The notes: generated from the letters alone by a model not told the origin. A DNA stretch of 64,000 bases from Streptomyces sp. F001 (GCF_004187715.1 NZ_QZWF01000002.1:310001-374000); one strand, 5' to 3'. Shown: positions 1 to 9,257, counted from the first letter of the stretch. Made by a program: numbers and translations.

Positions 1-73
1 GGGTGAACGATAAACCATCACGGGGTGTGGTCCGAACGCGGAACCGGGTCCCGTGAGCTGTTTCACTTCGGCC

Positions 74-1552
74 TCACTGCTCCTGTGAGGTCACGACGCG
101 GATCGTGTCCAGTTCCGGGTCGCTGGGGTCGGGCAGGTTCATTCCGGAGGCCAGCCCCGAGCGCAGGTACCGCAGCACCGGCTCGGTGAGCCGTTCGCCG
201 GGCAGGACGGCCGGGATGCCCGGTGGGTAGGGCGTGACCATCTCTGCCGCGACCCGGCCGGCCGCCTCGGCCACGGGCACGTTCTCGGCCGGACCGAAGA
301 ACGCGTCGCGCGGCAGACGGTCCTGCGCCATCCGGAGCCCGGACGGCGACGGCACCTCCACCTGCGGGGCGGGCCCCAGGTCGGGCGCGGCGGCCGCGAG
401 GTCCTTGAGCGCGGCGAGCAGTTCGCCGGTGGTCTCGTGGTCGTCGGCGTGGGTGAGCTGTGCGCCGATGCGGCGATGGTCGGCCAGGTGCGTCTCGATG
501 TTGTGGAACCCGCGCAGCCAGTCGGCGGCCTGGTACCCGGTGATGCCGAGCCCGTCCACCTCGATGATCACGGGCAGCGGGTCGAAGTCGTCGGCCTTTC
601 CCCGGCCGCAGAAGTCGGCACGGTCGTTGACGTGCATCCCGTCGATCTCCTCGATGGTGACCCGGACGTGGGCGGCGAGGTCGAGGGCGGCACCCAGGAG
701 CTCCCACCCGTGCAGCACCATCTGCCGGCGCCAGCCGTCGAGCCCGGCGAGGATCAGCACCGACGGGCTGGTCGTGCCCAGCAGGTCGGCCCGCATCCCG
801 AGCAGTTCGGGTGGCACCAGGTCACCCTGCAGATGGAAGACGGAGCCCTGTTCGAGACCGCTGCCCATCTTGTGGATGCTCGTGACACAGATGTCGGCGC
901 CCGCGTCCATCGCCCAGGACGGCAGCTCCGGGTGGAACGGCAGATGCGCACCCCACGCCTCGTCGACGATCAGCGGAACCGGCCGCCGGTGACAGACCTC
1001 CGCGACCGCCCGTAGATCCGCACAAGAGCCGTACGGCGTCGGACTGGTGACCAACGCGCCCTTGGCGTCGGGATGCTCGGCGAACGCCCGGTCGAACGCC
1101 GCGGCGGACGGCGGATGCGCGAGATGCCGCTCGGCGTCCCAGCGGGGCTCGACCCACACGGGCTCGATACCGGACAGGATCAGCCCCGACACCACGGACT
1201 TGTGCGCGTCCCGCCCGATCAGCAGCCGTTCGTGCGGACCGGCGACGGCCAGCATCGCCGCCTTCACCGACAGGGAACTCCCGCACGTGCTGAAGAACGT
1301 GTGCTCGGCGTGGACGGCGTCCGCCATCAACTCCTGGGCACGCTGCAGTACCCGGCCCCGGGTGAGCCGGTCGTCGAGACCGCCCGACGCCAGCACGTCA
1401 CCGAGGAACACCGCGTCCCCCAGCACCTGGCGCACCGCAGGATCGGCGCCCCGAGCCTGCTTGTGCCCGGGCGGCGTGAACGACAACCGCCCGGTGCGCC
1501 GGTACTCGGCGAGGGCTTCCAGAACGGGGGCGTGGGTGTGATCGACGGCCAT
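74..1552 (-). CDS. Orn/Lys/Arg decarboxylase family PLP enzyme
   Basis: 492-residue fold-type I PLP enzyme of the Orn/Lys/Arg decarboxylase group, predicted to decarboxylate a basic amino acid in the cytoplasm. The PPGHKQ motif near residue 27, the cofactor-stacking segment GRDAHKSV (113-120), the PLP-nitrogen aspartate in VDEAWG (D197) and the Schiff-base lysine in SIHKMGSG (K228) are all visible. At about 490 residues it is the short form, without the N-terminal wing domain of the inducible enterobacterial enzymes. The C-terminal motif PYPPGIP is typical of the family. The exact substrate cannot be read from the sequence. It is monocistronic here and lies beside a small hypothetical gene on the same strand. 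Confidence 0.88.
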   Translation of the reverse strand: MAVDHTHAPVLEALAEYRRTGRLSFTPPGHKQARGADPAVRQVLGDAVFLGDVLASGGLDDRLTRGRVLQRAQELMADAVHAEHTFFSTCGSSLSVKAAMLAVAGPHERLLIGRDAHKSVVSGLILSGIEPVWVEPRWDAERHLAHPPSAAAFDRAFAEHPDAKGALVTSPTPYGSCADLRAVAEVCHRRPVPLIVDEAWGAHLPFHPELPSWAMDAGADICVTSIHKMGSGLEQGSVFHLQGDLVPPELLGMRADLLGTTSPSVLILAGLDGWRRQMVLHGWELLGAALDLAAHVRVTIEEIDGMHVNDRADFCGRGKADDFDPLPVIIEVDGLGITGYQAADWLRGFHNIETHLADHRRIGAQLTHADDHETTGELLAALKDLAAAAPDLGPAPQVEVPSPSGLRMAQDRLPRDAFFGPAENVPVAEAAGRVAAEMVTPYPPGIPAVLPGERLTEPVLRYLRSGLASGMNLPDPSDPELDTIRVVTSQEQ

Positions 1553-1607
1553 GGCAGCCGGGTTCCCGACATCGCCGACCGCAAATCACCCCGTGCACGA
1601 CGCCCGC

Positions 1608-1829
1608 TCAGCCGACCTCGGCGTGCCTGCCGGGGGTGAGGATCTCGTCCAGCACCCTGAGCACCGCCTCGTAGGCCAGCCGTCGTACGGCCGCCTCCCG
1701 GGCTCCGTCCGGGTCGTTCGCCGCCAGGGCGTCGCTGCGCGCCCGCCATGCGCGTTCCTCCTGTTCCGCGCAGGCCCTGCCGCGCTGGATGCGCCGCAAC
1801 AGCTCGTCTGAGTCCACGACGTCGGTCAT
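1608..1829 (-). CDS. Small hypothetical protein
   Basis: 73-residue cytoplasmic protein beginning MTDVVDSDELL. I do not recognise the family. It is highly charged and probably all-helical (RIQRGRACAEQEERAWRA followed by AAVRRLAYEAVLRVLDEIL), with no membrane segment or cysteine-rich motif. The frame is open for 75 more codons upstream, but that stretch is Arg/Ser-rich and looks non-coding, so the ATG at 1829 was preferred. It lies 55 bases upstream of the decarboxylase on the same strand and could be cotranscribed with it. Confidence 0.55.
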   Translation of the reverse strand: MTDVVDSDELLRRIQRGRACAEQEERAWRARSDALAANDPDGAREAAVRRLAYEAVLRVLDEILTPGRHAEVG

Positions 1830-2014
1830 GCTCTCCGCGTACCCCCGTGTTCCGCTTCGATGGCCGACTGTGCAGGCTTTCGGCGACTTGTTCCGGCTGG
1901 TTTGGCGGGCCCCGCAGGGGTGAGCCGAACAGTGTGGGCGGCGCGGCCGGACGAAAGCCCGTTTTCTTCGACTCGGCGGTGTCCTTCCCGGTCGATCAGT
2001 CAGGGAGCGAAGAC

Positions 2015-2428
2015 GTGAGCGCGCAGCACTGGACCGAGCCCGCAGGCAGCGCAACGTGCCGTCCGGCCGACGTTCGCCGGGCGGTACGGCATGCGGTGGC
2101 GAGTCGCTGCCGGGCCACCGGCATTCCGTGTGACAAGGACGCCCTCGAGGACGCCCTGCTCGTGGCGTCGGAACTGACGTCCAACGCCATCCTGCACGGC
2201 GGCGGTGTCACCGACGTCGCCGTCGATGTGGACGGGCGGGAGGTGCGGGTCTCCGTCAGTGACCGCAGCGACCGGCTGCCGGTGGTCACGGCGCCGGTCG
2301 ACGCGCAGGGGCGGCGCCGGTCAGGGGGCCGTGGCTGGCCGATCGTGTGCCGGCTGGCGCGGGACGTGCGGGTGGCGGGACTGCCCTCGGGCGGCAAACG
2401 CATCACCGCCGTAGTCCCCTTGGGGTGA
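2015..2428 (+). CDS. Small ATP-binding protein (RsbW-like GHKL fold)
   Basis: 137-residue single-domain GHKL ATPase of the HATPase_c_2 type, the class that includes anti-sigma kinases such as RsbW and SpoIIAB. The N-box is SELTSNAILHG, with E53 and the Mg-coordinating N57. A G-box-like segment GGRGWPIVCRLA lies near the C-terminus, followed by GGKRITAVVPL. The GTG at 2015 follows an AGGGAG ribosome site by about 8 bases; the frame is open further upstream but lacks a comparable site. The next gene encodes a SigB-type sigma factor, so an anti-sigma role in partner switching is plausible but unproven. Streptomyces carry dozens of such proteins. Confidence 0.8.
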   Translation: MSAQHWTEPAGSATCRPADVRRAVRHAVASRCRATGIPCDKDALEDALLVASELTSNAILHGGGVTDVAVDVDGREVRVSVSDRSDRLPVVTAPVDAQGRRRSGGRGWPIVCRLARDVRVAGLPSGGKRITAVVPLG

Positions 2429-2448
2429 CCGGTCTTCGCCGTCGTGGC

Positions 2449-2473
2449 GTTTGTTCCCGCGGCGGCAGGGCAG
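2449..2473 (+). promoter_or_regulatory. Candidate SigB-type promoter before sigma-factor gene
   Basis: GTTTGT (2449-2454), 13 bases, then GGGCAG (2468-2473). This resembles the general-stress promoter pattern GTTT-N12-16-GGGTAT known for SigB-like factors. The same pair of hexamers, with a 14-base spacer, lies before the second SigB-type gene at 22 kb. It sits 136 bases before the start codon. Assignment is inference from pattern only. Confidence 0.35.
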
Positions 2474-2608
2474 ACGCATTCTCGTGCTTCGGACCGGAGG
2501 CGCGCCAGCGGGGAGCGGTATGCCCTCCGGGTCTCCGGGATCCGGATCGGCGCCCTTCCCGCGGTAGTCCCTGAAGTCCCTGAAAAGACCGTTCAGGAGC
2601 GATTCCGC

Positions 2609-3472
2609 ATGCCCATCGACATGTCGACAAGCCGTTCTGGCACGTCCGACCACTCCGCCGCGCACCACCGGCGGTGCCATGACGACGCTCCCGACACCAC
2701 CCACCTCTTCACCCAACTGCACACCCTGGAGGACGGCCCCGAGCGGGACGCCGTCCGCGATGAACTCGTCAGCGCATGGCTGCCCATGGCCCACCGCATC
2801 GCCGGCCGGTTCCGCGACCGCGGTGAATCCCTCGAGGACCTCCGTCAGGTGGCCGCCCTCGGGCTGGTCAAGGCCATCGACCGCTACGACCCGTCCCGGG
2901 GCGCCTTCGAGAGCTATGCCGTGCCCACCATCACCGGCGAGGTCAAGCGGCACTTCCGGGACCGGATGTGGGCCCTGCGCGTGCCCCGCCGGGTCCAGGA
3001 GCTGCGCAACAAGGTACGGGTCGCCCGCCGGGAACTGGCCCAGAGCCCGGGTTCGCCCGAGCCCACCGTCGCCGACATCGCGGCGCACAGCGGGCTGACC
3101 GAGGACGAGGTCTCCACCGGAGTGGAGGCGCTGGAGAGCTTCAGCACCCTCTCGCTCGACGCCGAACTCTCCACCGACGACGAGGGCTACAGCCTCGCCG
3201 ACACCCTCGGCGCGCCGGACGGCTCGTACGACGTCGTGGTCGACCGCGAGTCGGCCAAGGAGAGTCTGCGCAATCTGCCGGAACGCGAGCGCGCCATCCT
3301 CTACATGCGCTTCTTCGAGGACATGACGCAGAGCCGTATCGCCGACCAGCTGGGCATCTCCCAGATGCATGTCTCACGCCTGATCAGCCGAAGCTGCGCC
3401 CGGGTGCGCAACGAGGCCCTCGGGCACAGGAAGGCCCGACGCAGGACCCGGCACCGCTCGGCGGCGGCCTGA
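2609..3472 (+). CDS. RNA polymerase sigma factor, SigB/SigF/SigG subfamily
   Basis: 287-residue sigma-70 family protein. Region 2 is clear (RQVAALGLVKAIDRYDPSRG, then AVPTITGEVKRHFRD), as is region 3 (VPRRVQELRNKV). The region 4 helix-turn-helix is QSRIADQLGISQMHVSRLI. This architecture is the stress/sporulation SigB-SigF-SigG subfamily, which in Streptomyces is usually controlled by anti-sigma partner switching. The ATG at 2609 follows AGGAGC by 8 bases. It lies 180 bases downstream of a small ATP-binding gene that could encode its antagonist. A close paralogue sits at 21.3-22.0 kb on the other strand. Confidence 0.92.
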   Translation: MPIDMSTSRSGTSDHSAAHHRRCHDDAPDTTHLFTQLHTLEDGPERDAVRDELVSAWLPMAHRIAGRFRDRGESLEDLRQVAALGLVKAIDRYDPSRGAFESYAVPTITGEVKRHFRDRMWALRVPRRVQELRNKVRVARRELAQSPGSPEPTVADIAAHSGLTEDEVSTGVEALESFSTLSLDAELSTDDEGYSLADTLGAPDGSYDVVVDRESAKESLRNLPERERAILYMRFFEDMTQSRIADQLGISQMHVSRLISRSCARVRNEALGHRKARRRTRHRSAAA

Positions 3473-3506
3473 CCCGACGCGTCGCCGGCCGGGCGACCGC
3501 GAGGCA

Positions 3507-3535
3507 ACGGCGGCGGGCTCTCACCCCGCCGCCGT
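3507..3535. terminator. Bidirectional hairpin between sigma factor and NADH dehydrogenase genes
   Basis: Perfect 11-base inverted repeat ACGGCGGCGGG / CCCGCCGCCGT with a 7-base loop, between two convergent genes. The stem spans the stop codon of the minus-strand gene. There is no U-tract, as is usual for Streptomyces terminators. Confidence 0.6.
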
Positions 3536-4897
3536 GTCCTTCCCCTCGAGGTGCGCCCGGACCTGCTCCGGCGTCAGATACGAGTCGCTGTACACGAAGT
3601 CCTTGAGCTTGGCGGACCGGTGGGCCGTGAGACCGGTGCGGACGAAATCGTCGCCTGCCACCGCGTTGAGCAGCCAGTTGGTCATGACGCGGGTCTTGGC
3701 GACGTTGGTGCGCAGTGCCGACCAGTGGTAGCCGCGGGCGACGGCCTGGGCGAGCAGGCCGCGCAGTTCGACGCCGAGCGGCTTGGAGACCGCGTCGCGG
3801 CCGCCGAGGTCGACGACCAGGCCCAGGTCCTTGTGGACGTACGGCTGCATCGGTTCGCCCCGCAGCGTCGCGATGACGTTGTCGGCGACCTTCCTGCCCT
3901 GGCGCATGGCGTGCTGGGCCGTGGGCGGACAGATCGCGCCCTCCTCGCCCTTGGCCTTGTCGGGCACCGCGGCGGCGTCGCCGAGCGCGAACACGCCGTC
4001 GTGTCCCGGCAGGCTCATCTCGGCGGTGACGGCCAGCCGCCCGCGCACCGTCTGTGCGCCGAGCGTGGCGATCAGCGGGCTCGCGACGACGCCCGCCGTC
4101 CAGATCAGCGTGTGGGTGGGGACCACCCGCCCGTTGGTGAAGGTCACCTCCTCCGGGCCCGCCTTGGCGATCGAGACGCCGAGGGATATGTCGATGCCGC
4201 GCCCGCGCAGCACTTCCTGCGCACTGCGGCCGAGCTTCTCGCCCAGCTCGGGCATCAGCTTGGGGGCGATGTCGATCAGGTGCCACTTGATCAGGTGCGG
4301 ATCCAGCCGGGGGTAGCGCTTGACGGCGTTGTGGGTGAGGCGCTGCAGGCAGGCGGCCGTCTCGGTGCCCGCGTAACCGCCGCCGACGACCACGAACTGC
4401 AGCCGGGAGGCACGCTCGGCGGGGTCATGGCTGGCGTCGGCGAGGTCGAGCTGGGAGATGACGTGGTCGCGGATGTAGGCGGCCTCGGCGAGCGACTTCA
4501 TGCCGAAGGCGTTGTCGACGAGCCCCGGGATGTCGAACGTCCGGGTGACGCTCCCAGGAGCCAGCACGATGTAGTCGTACGGCTCGTCGACGAGCTCGTC
4601 CGTGACGGTGCGGATGACGCAGACCTTGGCCTTCAGGTCCACGCCGATCGCTCCGCCCGGGATGATCCGCGTGCGGTACTTCCGGCTGCGGCGCAGGGAC
4701 AGGGCGATGGACTGGGGGGTCAGCACACCGGAAGCGACCTGGGGCAGCAACGGCAGATAGAGCTGGTAGGCGAACGGTGTCACCAGGGTGACGGCGGCCT
4801 CGTCGGGGGAGAGCCGGCGTTCCAGGCGCCGTACGCACTCCACTCCCGCGAAGCCCGCCCCCACCACCAGGATCCTGGGTCGTGTCACGATGTCCAT
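3521..4897 (-). CDS. Type-II NADH dehydrogenase-like FAD oxidoreductase
   Basis: 458-residue NAD(P)/FAD-dependent oxidoreductase of the NDH-2 type, which passes electrons from NADH to membrane quinone without proton pumping. The N-terminal FAD Rossmann motif is VVGAGFAGVE (residues 11-20). A second, NADH-binding motif VVGGGYAGTE lies near the middle, and the FAD-contact segment FALGDAAAVPD follows at about two thirds of the length. The ATG at 4897 was chosen because GGAAGGG lies directly before it and the Rossmann motif then falls at the usual distance from the start. Putative nitrite/disulfide reductases share the fold, but the overall pattern fits NDH-2 best. Confidence 0.85.
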   Translation of the reverse strand: MDIVTRPRILVVGAGFAGVECVRRLERRLSPDEAAVTLVTPFAYQLYLPLLPQVASGVLTPQSIALSLRRSRKYRTRIIPGGAIGVDLKAKVCVIRTVTDELVDEPYDYIVLAPGSVTRTFDIPGLVDNAFGMKSLAEAAYIRDHVISQLDLADASHDPAERASRLQFVVVGGGYAGTETAACLQRLTHNAVKRYPRLDPHLIKWHLIDIAPKLMPELGEKLGRSAQEVLRGRGIDISLGVSIAKAGPEEVTFTNGRVVPTHTLIWTAGVVASPLIATLGAQTVRGRLAVTAEMSLPGHDGVFALGDAAAVPDKAKGEEGAICPPTAQHAMRQGRKVADNVIATLRGEPMQPYVHKDLGLVVDLGGRDAVSKPLGVELRGLLAQAVARGYHWSALRTNVAKTRVMTNWLLNAVAGDDFVRTGLTAHRSAKLKDFVYSDSYLTPEQVRAHLEGKDTAAG

Positions 4898-5075
4898 CCC
4901 TTCCGCGGTTCCGGGGCGGTCTGCCTCGACGCCATGCGCGTGCCCCTGGAGCGTGGCTTCGCACCTCATCGATCCCACCGTGCCCTCAGCCGCTGCGCCA
5001 GTCGGGCGCGGCAGGCAGACGAACGGCTGGAGACCAGGATGCCCGTTCGGGCCGTGTATCGCGCCGGGCGGACGC

Positions 5076-5510
5076 TCACCAGGGCAGGAACGCGTGCACG
5101 TCCTTGCCCTGATCGGCGGTCACCACACTGACCTGGTCGCACAGCGCATGGATCAGATGCCAGCCGATGCCTCCGCCGCCCCGGCTCGGACGGAACGGAC
5201 GCGGAGCGGGCCGTGTGGTGCTGGTGTCGTGCAGGGTGACATGCACTCCGTCGTAGGTGCGGCGCATCCGCAACTGGAACGGACCCGGGGCGTACTGGAC
5301 CGCGTTGGCGGCCAGCTCGGTGACCACCAGCAGGACGTCGTCCCACTGCTCGCGGGAGGTCGGCGGCACGACGCGCGCGAGGTCGCTCAGGAACCTCTCC
5401 GCGGCCAGGCGCGCACCCGTGACGTCGTGCGGCCCACCCGCGAAGCCCGTCGTGCGGCTCGGGATGCCCTGGGCAGCCAGTGTGTCGTCCCAACGCGGCT
5501 CGGTTGCCAT
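5076..5510 (-). CDS. Small ATP-binding protein (RsbW-like GHKL fold)
   Basis: 144-residue HATPase_c_2 protein. It has the N-box VVTELAANAVQYA (E65, N69), the acidic segment VTLHDTS and a glycine-rich G-box SRGGGGIGWHLIHALCDQ. It probably acts as a serine kinase/anti-sigma factor or a regulatory ATPase in the cytoplasm. The ATG at 5510 follows GAAAGG closely. It lies upstream of the NDH-2-like gene on the same strand with a gap of about 180 bases, and is the second such ATPase gene flanking the first sigma-factor gene. Confidence 0.8.
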   Translation of the reverse strand: MATEPRWDDTLAAQGIPSRTTGFAGGPHDVTGARLAAERFLSDLARVVPPTSREQWDDVLLVVTELAANAVQYAPGPFQLRMRRTYDGVHVTLHDTSTTRPAPRPFRPSRGGGGIGWHLIHALCDQVSVVTADQGKDVHAFLPW

Positions 5511-5626
5511 GTCGCCTTTCCAGCCCTTCTCGTTCCAGGGCTGTCCCCGTGTCTCCTGCGCCCCCAGTTCTGCGGGTTCCCGGGGGCGCCGACCCTACGC
5601 GTCCGGCGGCGGGCCGGTCGGCGGGC

Positions 5627-7549
5627 TCATCGGAAGACGTTGTCCGAGTCGTCCAAGCCGTCCGAGCCGTCCGAGCCCGACAGATCGTCCGCCGCGCCCA
5701 GCCGGGGCGGTCGCGAGCGCGCCTGGTACATCGCGTCGATCTCCACCGCGTAGCGCTGCACGATCGCGTCCCTGCGCAGCTTCATCGAGGGTGTCAGCAG
5801 CCCGTTCGCCACGTCGAACGGCTCCGGCAGCACGCGGAACACCCGGATGGACTCCGAGCGCGACACCGTGCTGTTCGCCGCGGCGACCGCCCGCGCGACC
5901 TCCTCGCGCAGCGCGTTCTCCTCCCGGGCCTCCCTCAACGGCGTGTCGCCCTGCATGATCAGCCCCGCCCGCCAGTGCACGAGGAACTCCGGGTCCAGGG
6001 TGATCAGGGCCCCCACGCACGGACGGTTGTCGCCCACGACGACCGCCTGGTGGATGAGCGGATGCATCCGCAGCCGCTGCTCCAGCGCTCCCGGCGCGAC
6101 ACTCTTGCCGCTGCTGGTGATGATGACGTCCTTCTTGCGGCCGGTGATCGTCAGATAGCCCTCGGAGTCCAGCCGCCCGAGGTCGCCGGTGGCCAGCCAG
6201 CCGTTCCCCAGTGCGGCCACCGTCGTGGCCGGGTCGTTGACGTAGCCCTGGAACACCGACGGCCCGCGCACCAGGATCTCCCCGTCCGCGGCCACCTCGA
6301 TCTCCATGCCCGGCAACGCCTGCCCGACGGTGCCCGACTTCTCCCGGCCCAGCGGCTGCATGGTGACCGCGGCGCCGGTCTCGGTCAGCCCGTACCCGTC
6401 GTGCACGTACATGCCGATGCCCTCGTAGAAGAGGGACAGTTCACGGCTGAGCGGCGAGCCTCCCGACGTCCCCCGGGCCACCCTTCCGCCCAGCGCGGCC
6501 CGCAGCCTGCGGTACACCGTCCGCTCGTACAGCGCGTGCTGCAGCCGTAGATCCAGACCGGGTCCCGACCCCCGGCCCAGCCGCTGCCGCTCGGTGGCCG
6601 CGGCGAAGTCCCGGGCGGTCTCCGCGGCCCGCTCGAACAGCGCGCCGCGGCCCCCCTGCTGGGCCGTCCGAAGGAAGTTCTTGTAGATCTTCTCGAAGAC
6701 CGACGGTACGGCGTAGAAGTACGTCGGCCGGAACGAGCGCAGCGCCGACGACAGCGACTGAGGGCTCACATCGGGTTCATGGCCCATCAGCAGGCCCCCG
6801 CGGACGCACAGGCCCTGGATCATCAGGCCGTACACATGGGAGAAGGGGAGGAAGGCGAGGACCCGCCCCTGCTCCCCGGCGGGTGCCGCCGTGTGGCCCC
6901 AGCCCGCGAGGAGGGTGTCGCAGGGGCTGGCCAGGTTCCGATGGCTCAGCGCACAGCCCAGCTGACGGCCCGACGTGCCCGAGGTGTAGGCGATCACCGC
7001 GGTGGAGTCCGGCAGCACGATCCGGCGCAGTGAGTCGACCGTCGCCGACGGGATGAACTGGCCGCGTGCGGCAAGCTCCTCCAGAGCGCCCGCGTCCAGC
7101 TGCCACACCTGCCGCAGGGACCCGAGCGTCGCACACACGGAGCCGACCGTCATCACGCCCTGCTCGTCCTCGACCACCACGGCCACACAGCCCGCGTCCC
7201 GGAGGATCCACTCGACCTGATCGCGCGACGACGTCGGATAGATCGGCACGACCTCCGCGCCCACCGCCCACAGGGCGTAGCTGAGCACCGTCCACTCGTA
7301 ACGGGTCCGGGCCATGATCGCCACGCGGTGGCCCGGGGAGATGCCGGACGCGACCAGACCCTTGGCCAGATCGACCACTTCGTCCCGCAGTTCGATCGCG
7401 GTGACCTCCTCCCAGACGGTGGAGGCGGCGTCGGGGCGGCGTGCGATCAGCGGCAGGGTCGGATTGCGGGCCGCCGTCTCGAAGAGGCTGTCGGCGAGCC
7501 CGCCGGTCAGTGGCGAAACGCTCGGGGGAGCGAGGGCGAAGTCGCGCAT
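5627..7549 (-). CDS. Long-chain fatty-acid-CoA ligase (AMP-dependent synthetase)
   Basis: 640-residue member of the ANL adenylating superfamily. It activates a carboxylic acid with ATP to an acyl-adenylate and transfers it to CoA. The P-loop-like motif AVIAYTSGTSGRQLG, the YGLTETGAA core motif, the GWLATGDLGRLDSEGYL hinge region and the GRKKDVIITSSGKSVAP segment are present. The lysine-rich C-terminal motif ends in the segment TPSMKLRR. Size and motif order match FadD15-like bacterial long-chain ligases. The start follows AGGAG by 6 bases. The C-terminal tail is acidic and Ser/Asp-rich (DDLSGSDGSDGLDDSD), probably disordered. The gene stands alone, so the pathway is unknown. Confidence 0.9.
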   Translation of the reverse strand: MRDFALAPPSVSPLTGGLADSLFETAARNPTLPLIARRPDAASTVWEEVTAIELRDEVVDLAKGLVASGISPGHRVAIMARTRYEWTVLSYALWAVGAEVVPIYPTSSRDQVEWILRDAGCVAVVVEDEQGVMTVGSVCATLGSLRQVWQLDAGALEELAARGQFIPSATVDSLRRIVLPDSTAVIAYTSGTSGRQLGCALSHRNLASPCDTLLAGWGHTAAPAGEQGRVLAFLPFSHVYGLMIQGLCVRGGLLMGHEPDVSPQSLSSALRSFRPTYFYAVPSVFEKIYKNFLRTAQQGGRGALFERAAETARDFAAATERQRLGRGSGPGLDLRLQHALYERTVYRRLRAALGGRVARGTSGGSPLSRELSLFYEGIGMYVHDGYGLTETGAAVTMQPLGREKSGTVGQALPGMEIEVAADGEILVRGPSVFQGYVNDPATTVAALGNGWLATGDLGRLDSEGYLTITGRKKDVIITSSGKSVAPGALEQRLRMHPLIHQAVVVGDNRPCVGALITLDPEFLVHWRAGLIMQGDTPLREAREENALREEVARAVAAANSTVSRSESIRVFRVLPEPFDVANGLLTPSMKLRRDAIVQRYAVEIDAMYQARSRPPRLGAADDLSGSDGSDGLDDSDNVFR

Positions 7550-7701
7550 GCGCTGCTCCTGATGTGTACGGGCTGTGACCCCGCCGACGAGAACTGTTAT
7601 CGACGGTGGTCGAATCTAGCCCAGGTGAGACCGGTTCGTGCCAGGAACGGAGAACTGAAGCCGTCCTGATGATCTCGGCGTGTCCGGGGGACTCGGAGGA
7701 C

Positions 7702-7935
7702 ATGAGTCACACCAATCCCGATCCGGAGCCCGAGCGCACGACAGGCCTGGAACCGGGCGGCGGCGTACCCCCAGGGGAAACCCCACCCGCGGAGAGCAGC
7801 CTGCCCGGCGCGGGACCCCGGGAGACGCACAACCCGACCAAGGGCTGGGCCAAGGGCCCGCTCACACTGATCATCGTTCTCGTCGTGCTGGTCGCAGCCT
7901 TCTTCCTGGCGTACGGCCTGGTACTGATGCTGTAG
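7702..7935 (+). CDS. DUF6480-like small membrane protein
   Basis: 77-residue protein with a polar, Pro/Gly-rich N-terminal half (including GGGVPPGETPPAES) and one C-terminal transmembrane helix (LTLIIVLVVLVAAFFLAYGL). The layout matches the actinobacterial DUF6480 family, whose function is unknown. A perfect GGAGGA site lies one base before the ATG. The longer upstream frame was rejected because it has no ribosome site. It is divergent from the acyl-CoA ligase gene. Confidence 0.7.
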   Translation: MSHTNPDPEPERTTGLEPGGGVPPGETPPAESSLPGAGPRETHNPTKGWAKGPLTLIIVLVVLVAAFFLAYGLVLML

Positions 7936-7996
7936 CGCTCCGCTGGAATTCGGTACGCCACCTGCGGGTGCGTCGTGGCTGGTCGCGCCGTTCTCC

Positions 7997-8013
7997 GCGC
8001 CCCTTTGGGGCGC
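7997..8013. terminator. GCGCCCC-TTT-GGGGCGC hairpin within a common Streptomyces intergenic sequence
   Basis: Perfect 7-base stem with a TTT loop between two convergent genes. The surrounding sequence, from about 7960 (the segment GCGTCGTGGCTGGTCGCGC followed by the CCCCTTTGGGG hairpin), is one I recall as recurring in many Streptomyces intergenic regions. It probably works as a bidirectional terminator. Confidence 0.6.
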
Positions 8014-8058
8014 TGCCGAACCGCACCGGGCTTCGCCGAGCCTGCTCAGTGCCGCCTG

Positions 8059-9147
8059 TCACGTCTGCGTGTGGCGTACGCACTCGACGACGACGTCCCG
8101 CAGGCTGCCCGTCCGCTTCAGCAACTCGCGCTGCACCCGGGCGCCGTTGCCGCGCCGCAGCAGCCTGTCGCAGGACTTCTGCACCCGGTCGAGGTCCCCG
8201 CTGTCGGCGAGCGCCTCCCCGACGTGTTCCAGCAGCGCCCGTACGACCGTCTCGGCGGGCGCCGGCCGCATCACCGCCGGGTGGAGCAGCACCTCCGTCA
8301 GCCCCGAGCGGGCGGCCCGCCAGGCGGCCAGCCGCAGCAGGCTCACGCTGTGATCGGCCGGTTCCCGGCCGGCCCGCCACTCGCGCGCCGCCGTCTCCAC
8401 GAGCCCTCGGGCGAGGGTCGCGACGAGGACGGCGGTCTCCGCGTGCAGACAGACGTCCGCGACCCGGATCTCGACCGTGGGGTAGTTCCGGGACAGGCGG
8501 GCGTCGAAGTAGGCCATCGCCTCGTCGAGGATGGTTCCGGTGGCCAGCATGTCCGCGACCCGCTGGTGATACCGCTGTGCCGAGCCGAAGATCTCGGTCG
8601 GTCCGGCCGACGGCCAGCGCTGCCAGACCCGGCTGCGATAGCTGCTGTAGCTGGTGTCCTTGCCCTGCCAGAAAGGGGAGTTGGCGCTCAGCGCCGACAG
8701 CACCGCGAGCCAGGGCCGCACCCGGTCGACGACCGCGACGCCCTCCTCGTCGGACTCGACGCAGACATGGACGTGGCAGCCGAGCACAAGCTGCTCCTGG
8801 GTGGCGATCCCGTACTGCTCCTCCATCCACTGGTAGCGGCGGTGGGTGCCGACGGCGGGGCTGACCGGCAGCGGCGACGTGGCGAGCGCCGCGACCGCGC
8901 ACCCGATCTTCCCGGCGTGCCGGGCTGCCTCCTCGCGGCAGCGGACGATCTCCGCGCCCAGGTCGCCCATGTCCGACTGCGGGTGGGTGGCGAACTCCAG
9001 CATCTGCTCATGGAGTTCCTTCTCGAACACGTCCTGGTCCACGTCGTCCTGAGCGACCCGGGCGAGCACCGCGCCGGACCGGGCCCGCGGCTCTCCGGTC
9101 TCCGGGTCCACCAGGAGGAGCTCCTCCTCCACTCCGACCGTGCGCAC
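8059..9147 (-). CDS. YbdK-type carboxylate-amine ligase (glutamate-cysteine ligase 2 family)
   Basis: 362-residue ATP-grasp-like ligase of the GCS2/YbdK family, which joins a glutamate gamma-carboxylate, or another carboxylate, to an amine. The family N-terminus TVGVEEELLLVDPETGEP is intact. Other conserved segments are QLVLGCHVHV, SPFWQGKDTSYSSYRSR and LSRNYPTVEIRVADVC. The full length matches the family. YbdK has weak glutamate-cysteine ligase activity in vitro, and in actinobacteria the true substrate is often unknown. Glutathione is not expected in Streptomyces, so the literal name should not be trusted. It stands alone 110 bases downstream of glgB on the same strand. Confidence 0.8.
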   Translation of the reverse strand: MRTVGVEEELLLVDPETGEPRARSGAVLARVAQDDVDQDVFEKELHEQMLEFATHPQSDMGDLGAEIVRCREEAARHAGKIGCAVAALATSPLPVSPAVGTHRRYQWMEEQYGIATQEQLVLGCHVHVCVESDEEGVAVVDRVRPWLAVLSALSANSPFWQGKDTSYSSYRSRVWQRWPSAGPTEIFGSAQRYHQRVADMLATGTILDEAMAYFDARLSRNYPTVEIRVADVCLHAETAVLVATLARGLVETAAREWRAGREPADHSVSLLRLAAWRAARSGLTEVLLHPAVMRPAPAETVVRALLEHVGEALADSGDLDRVQKSCDRLLRRGNGARVQRELLKRTGSLRDVVVECVRHTQT

Positions 9148-9257
9148 GTCAAGCGGCCCTTCGACGACCCTCTACGACCACGGGGGACATCCCGTCGTAT
9201 GTCCCCGACTGCCCCCGGAAGGCCGCCCGGACACCTGTACGCCCGGAAACCGCCCCG

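Noticed and set aside
7950..8040. Possible mobile or insertion sequence near the common intergenic repeat
   Set aside because: It has no transposase, no flanking target duplication; a simple terminator repeat explains it.
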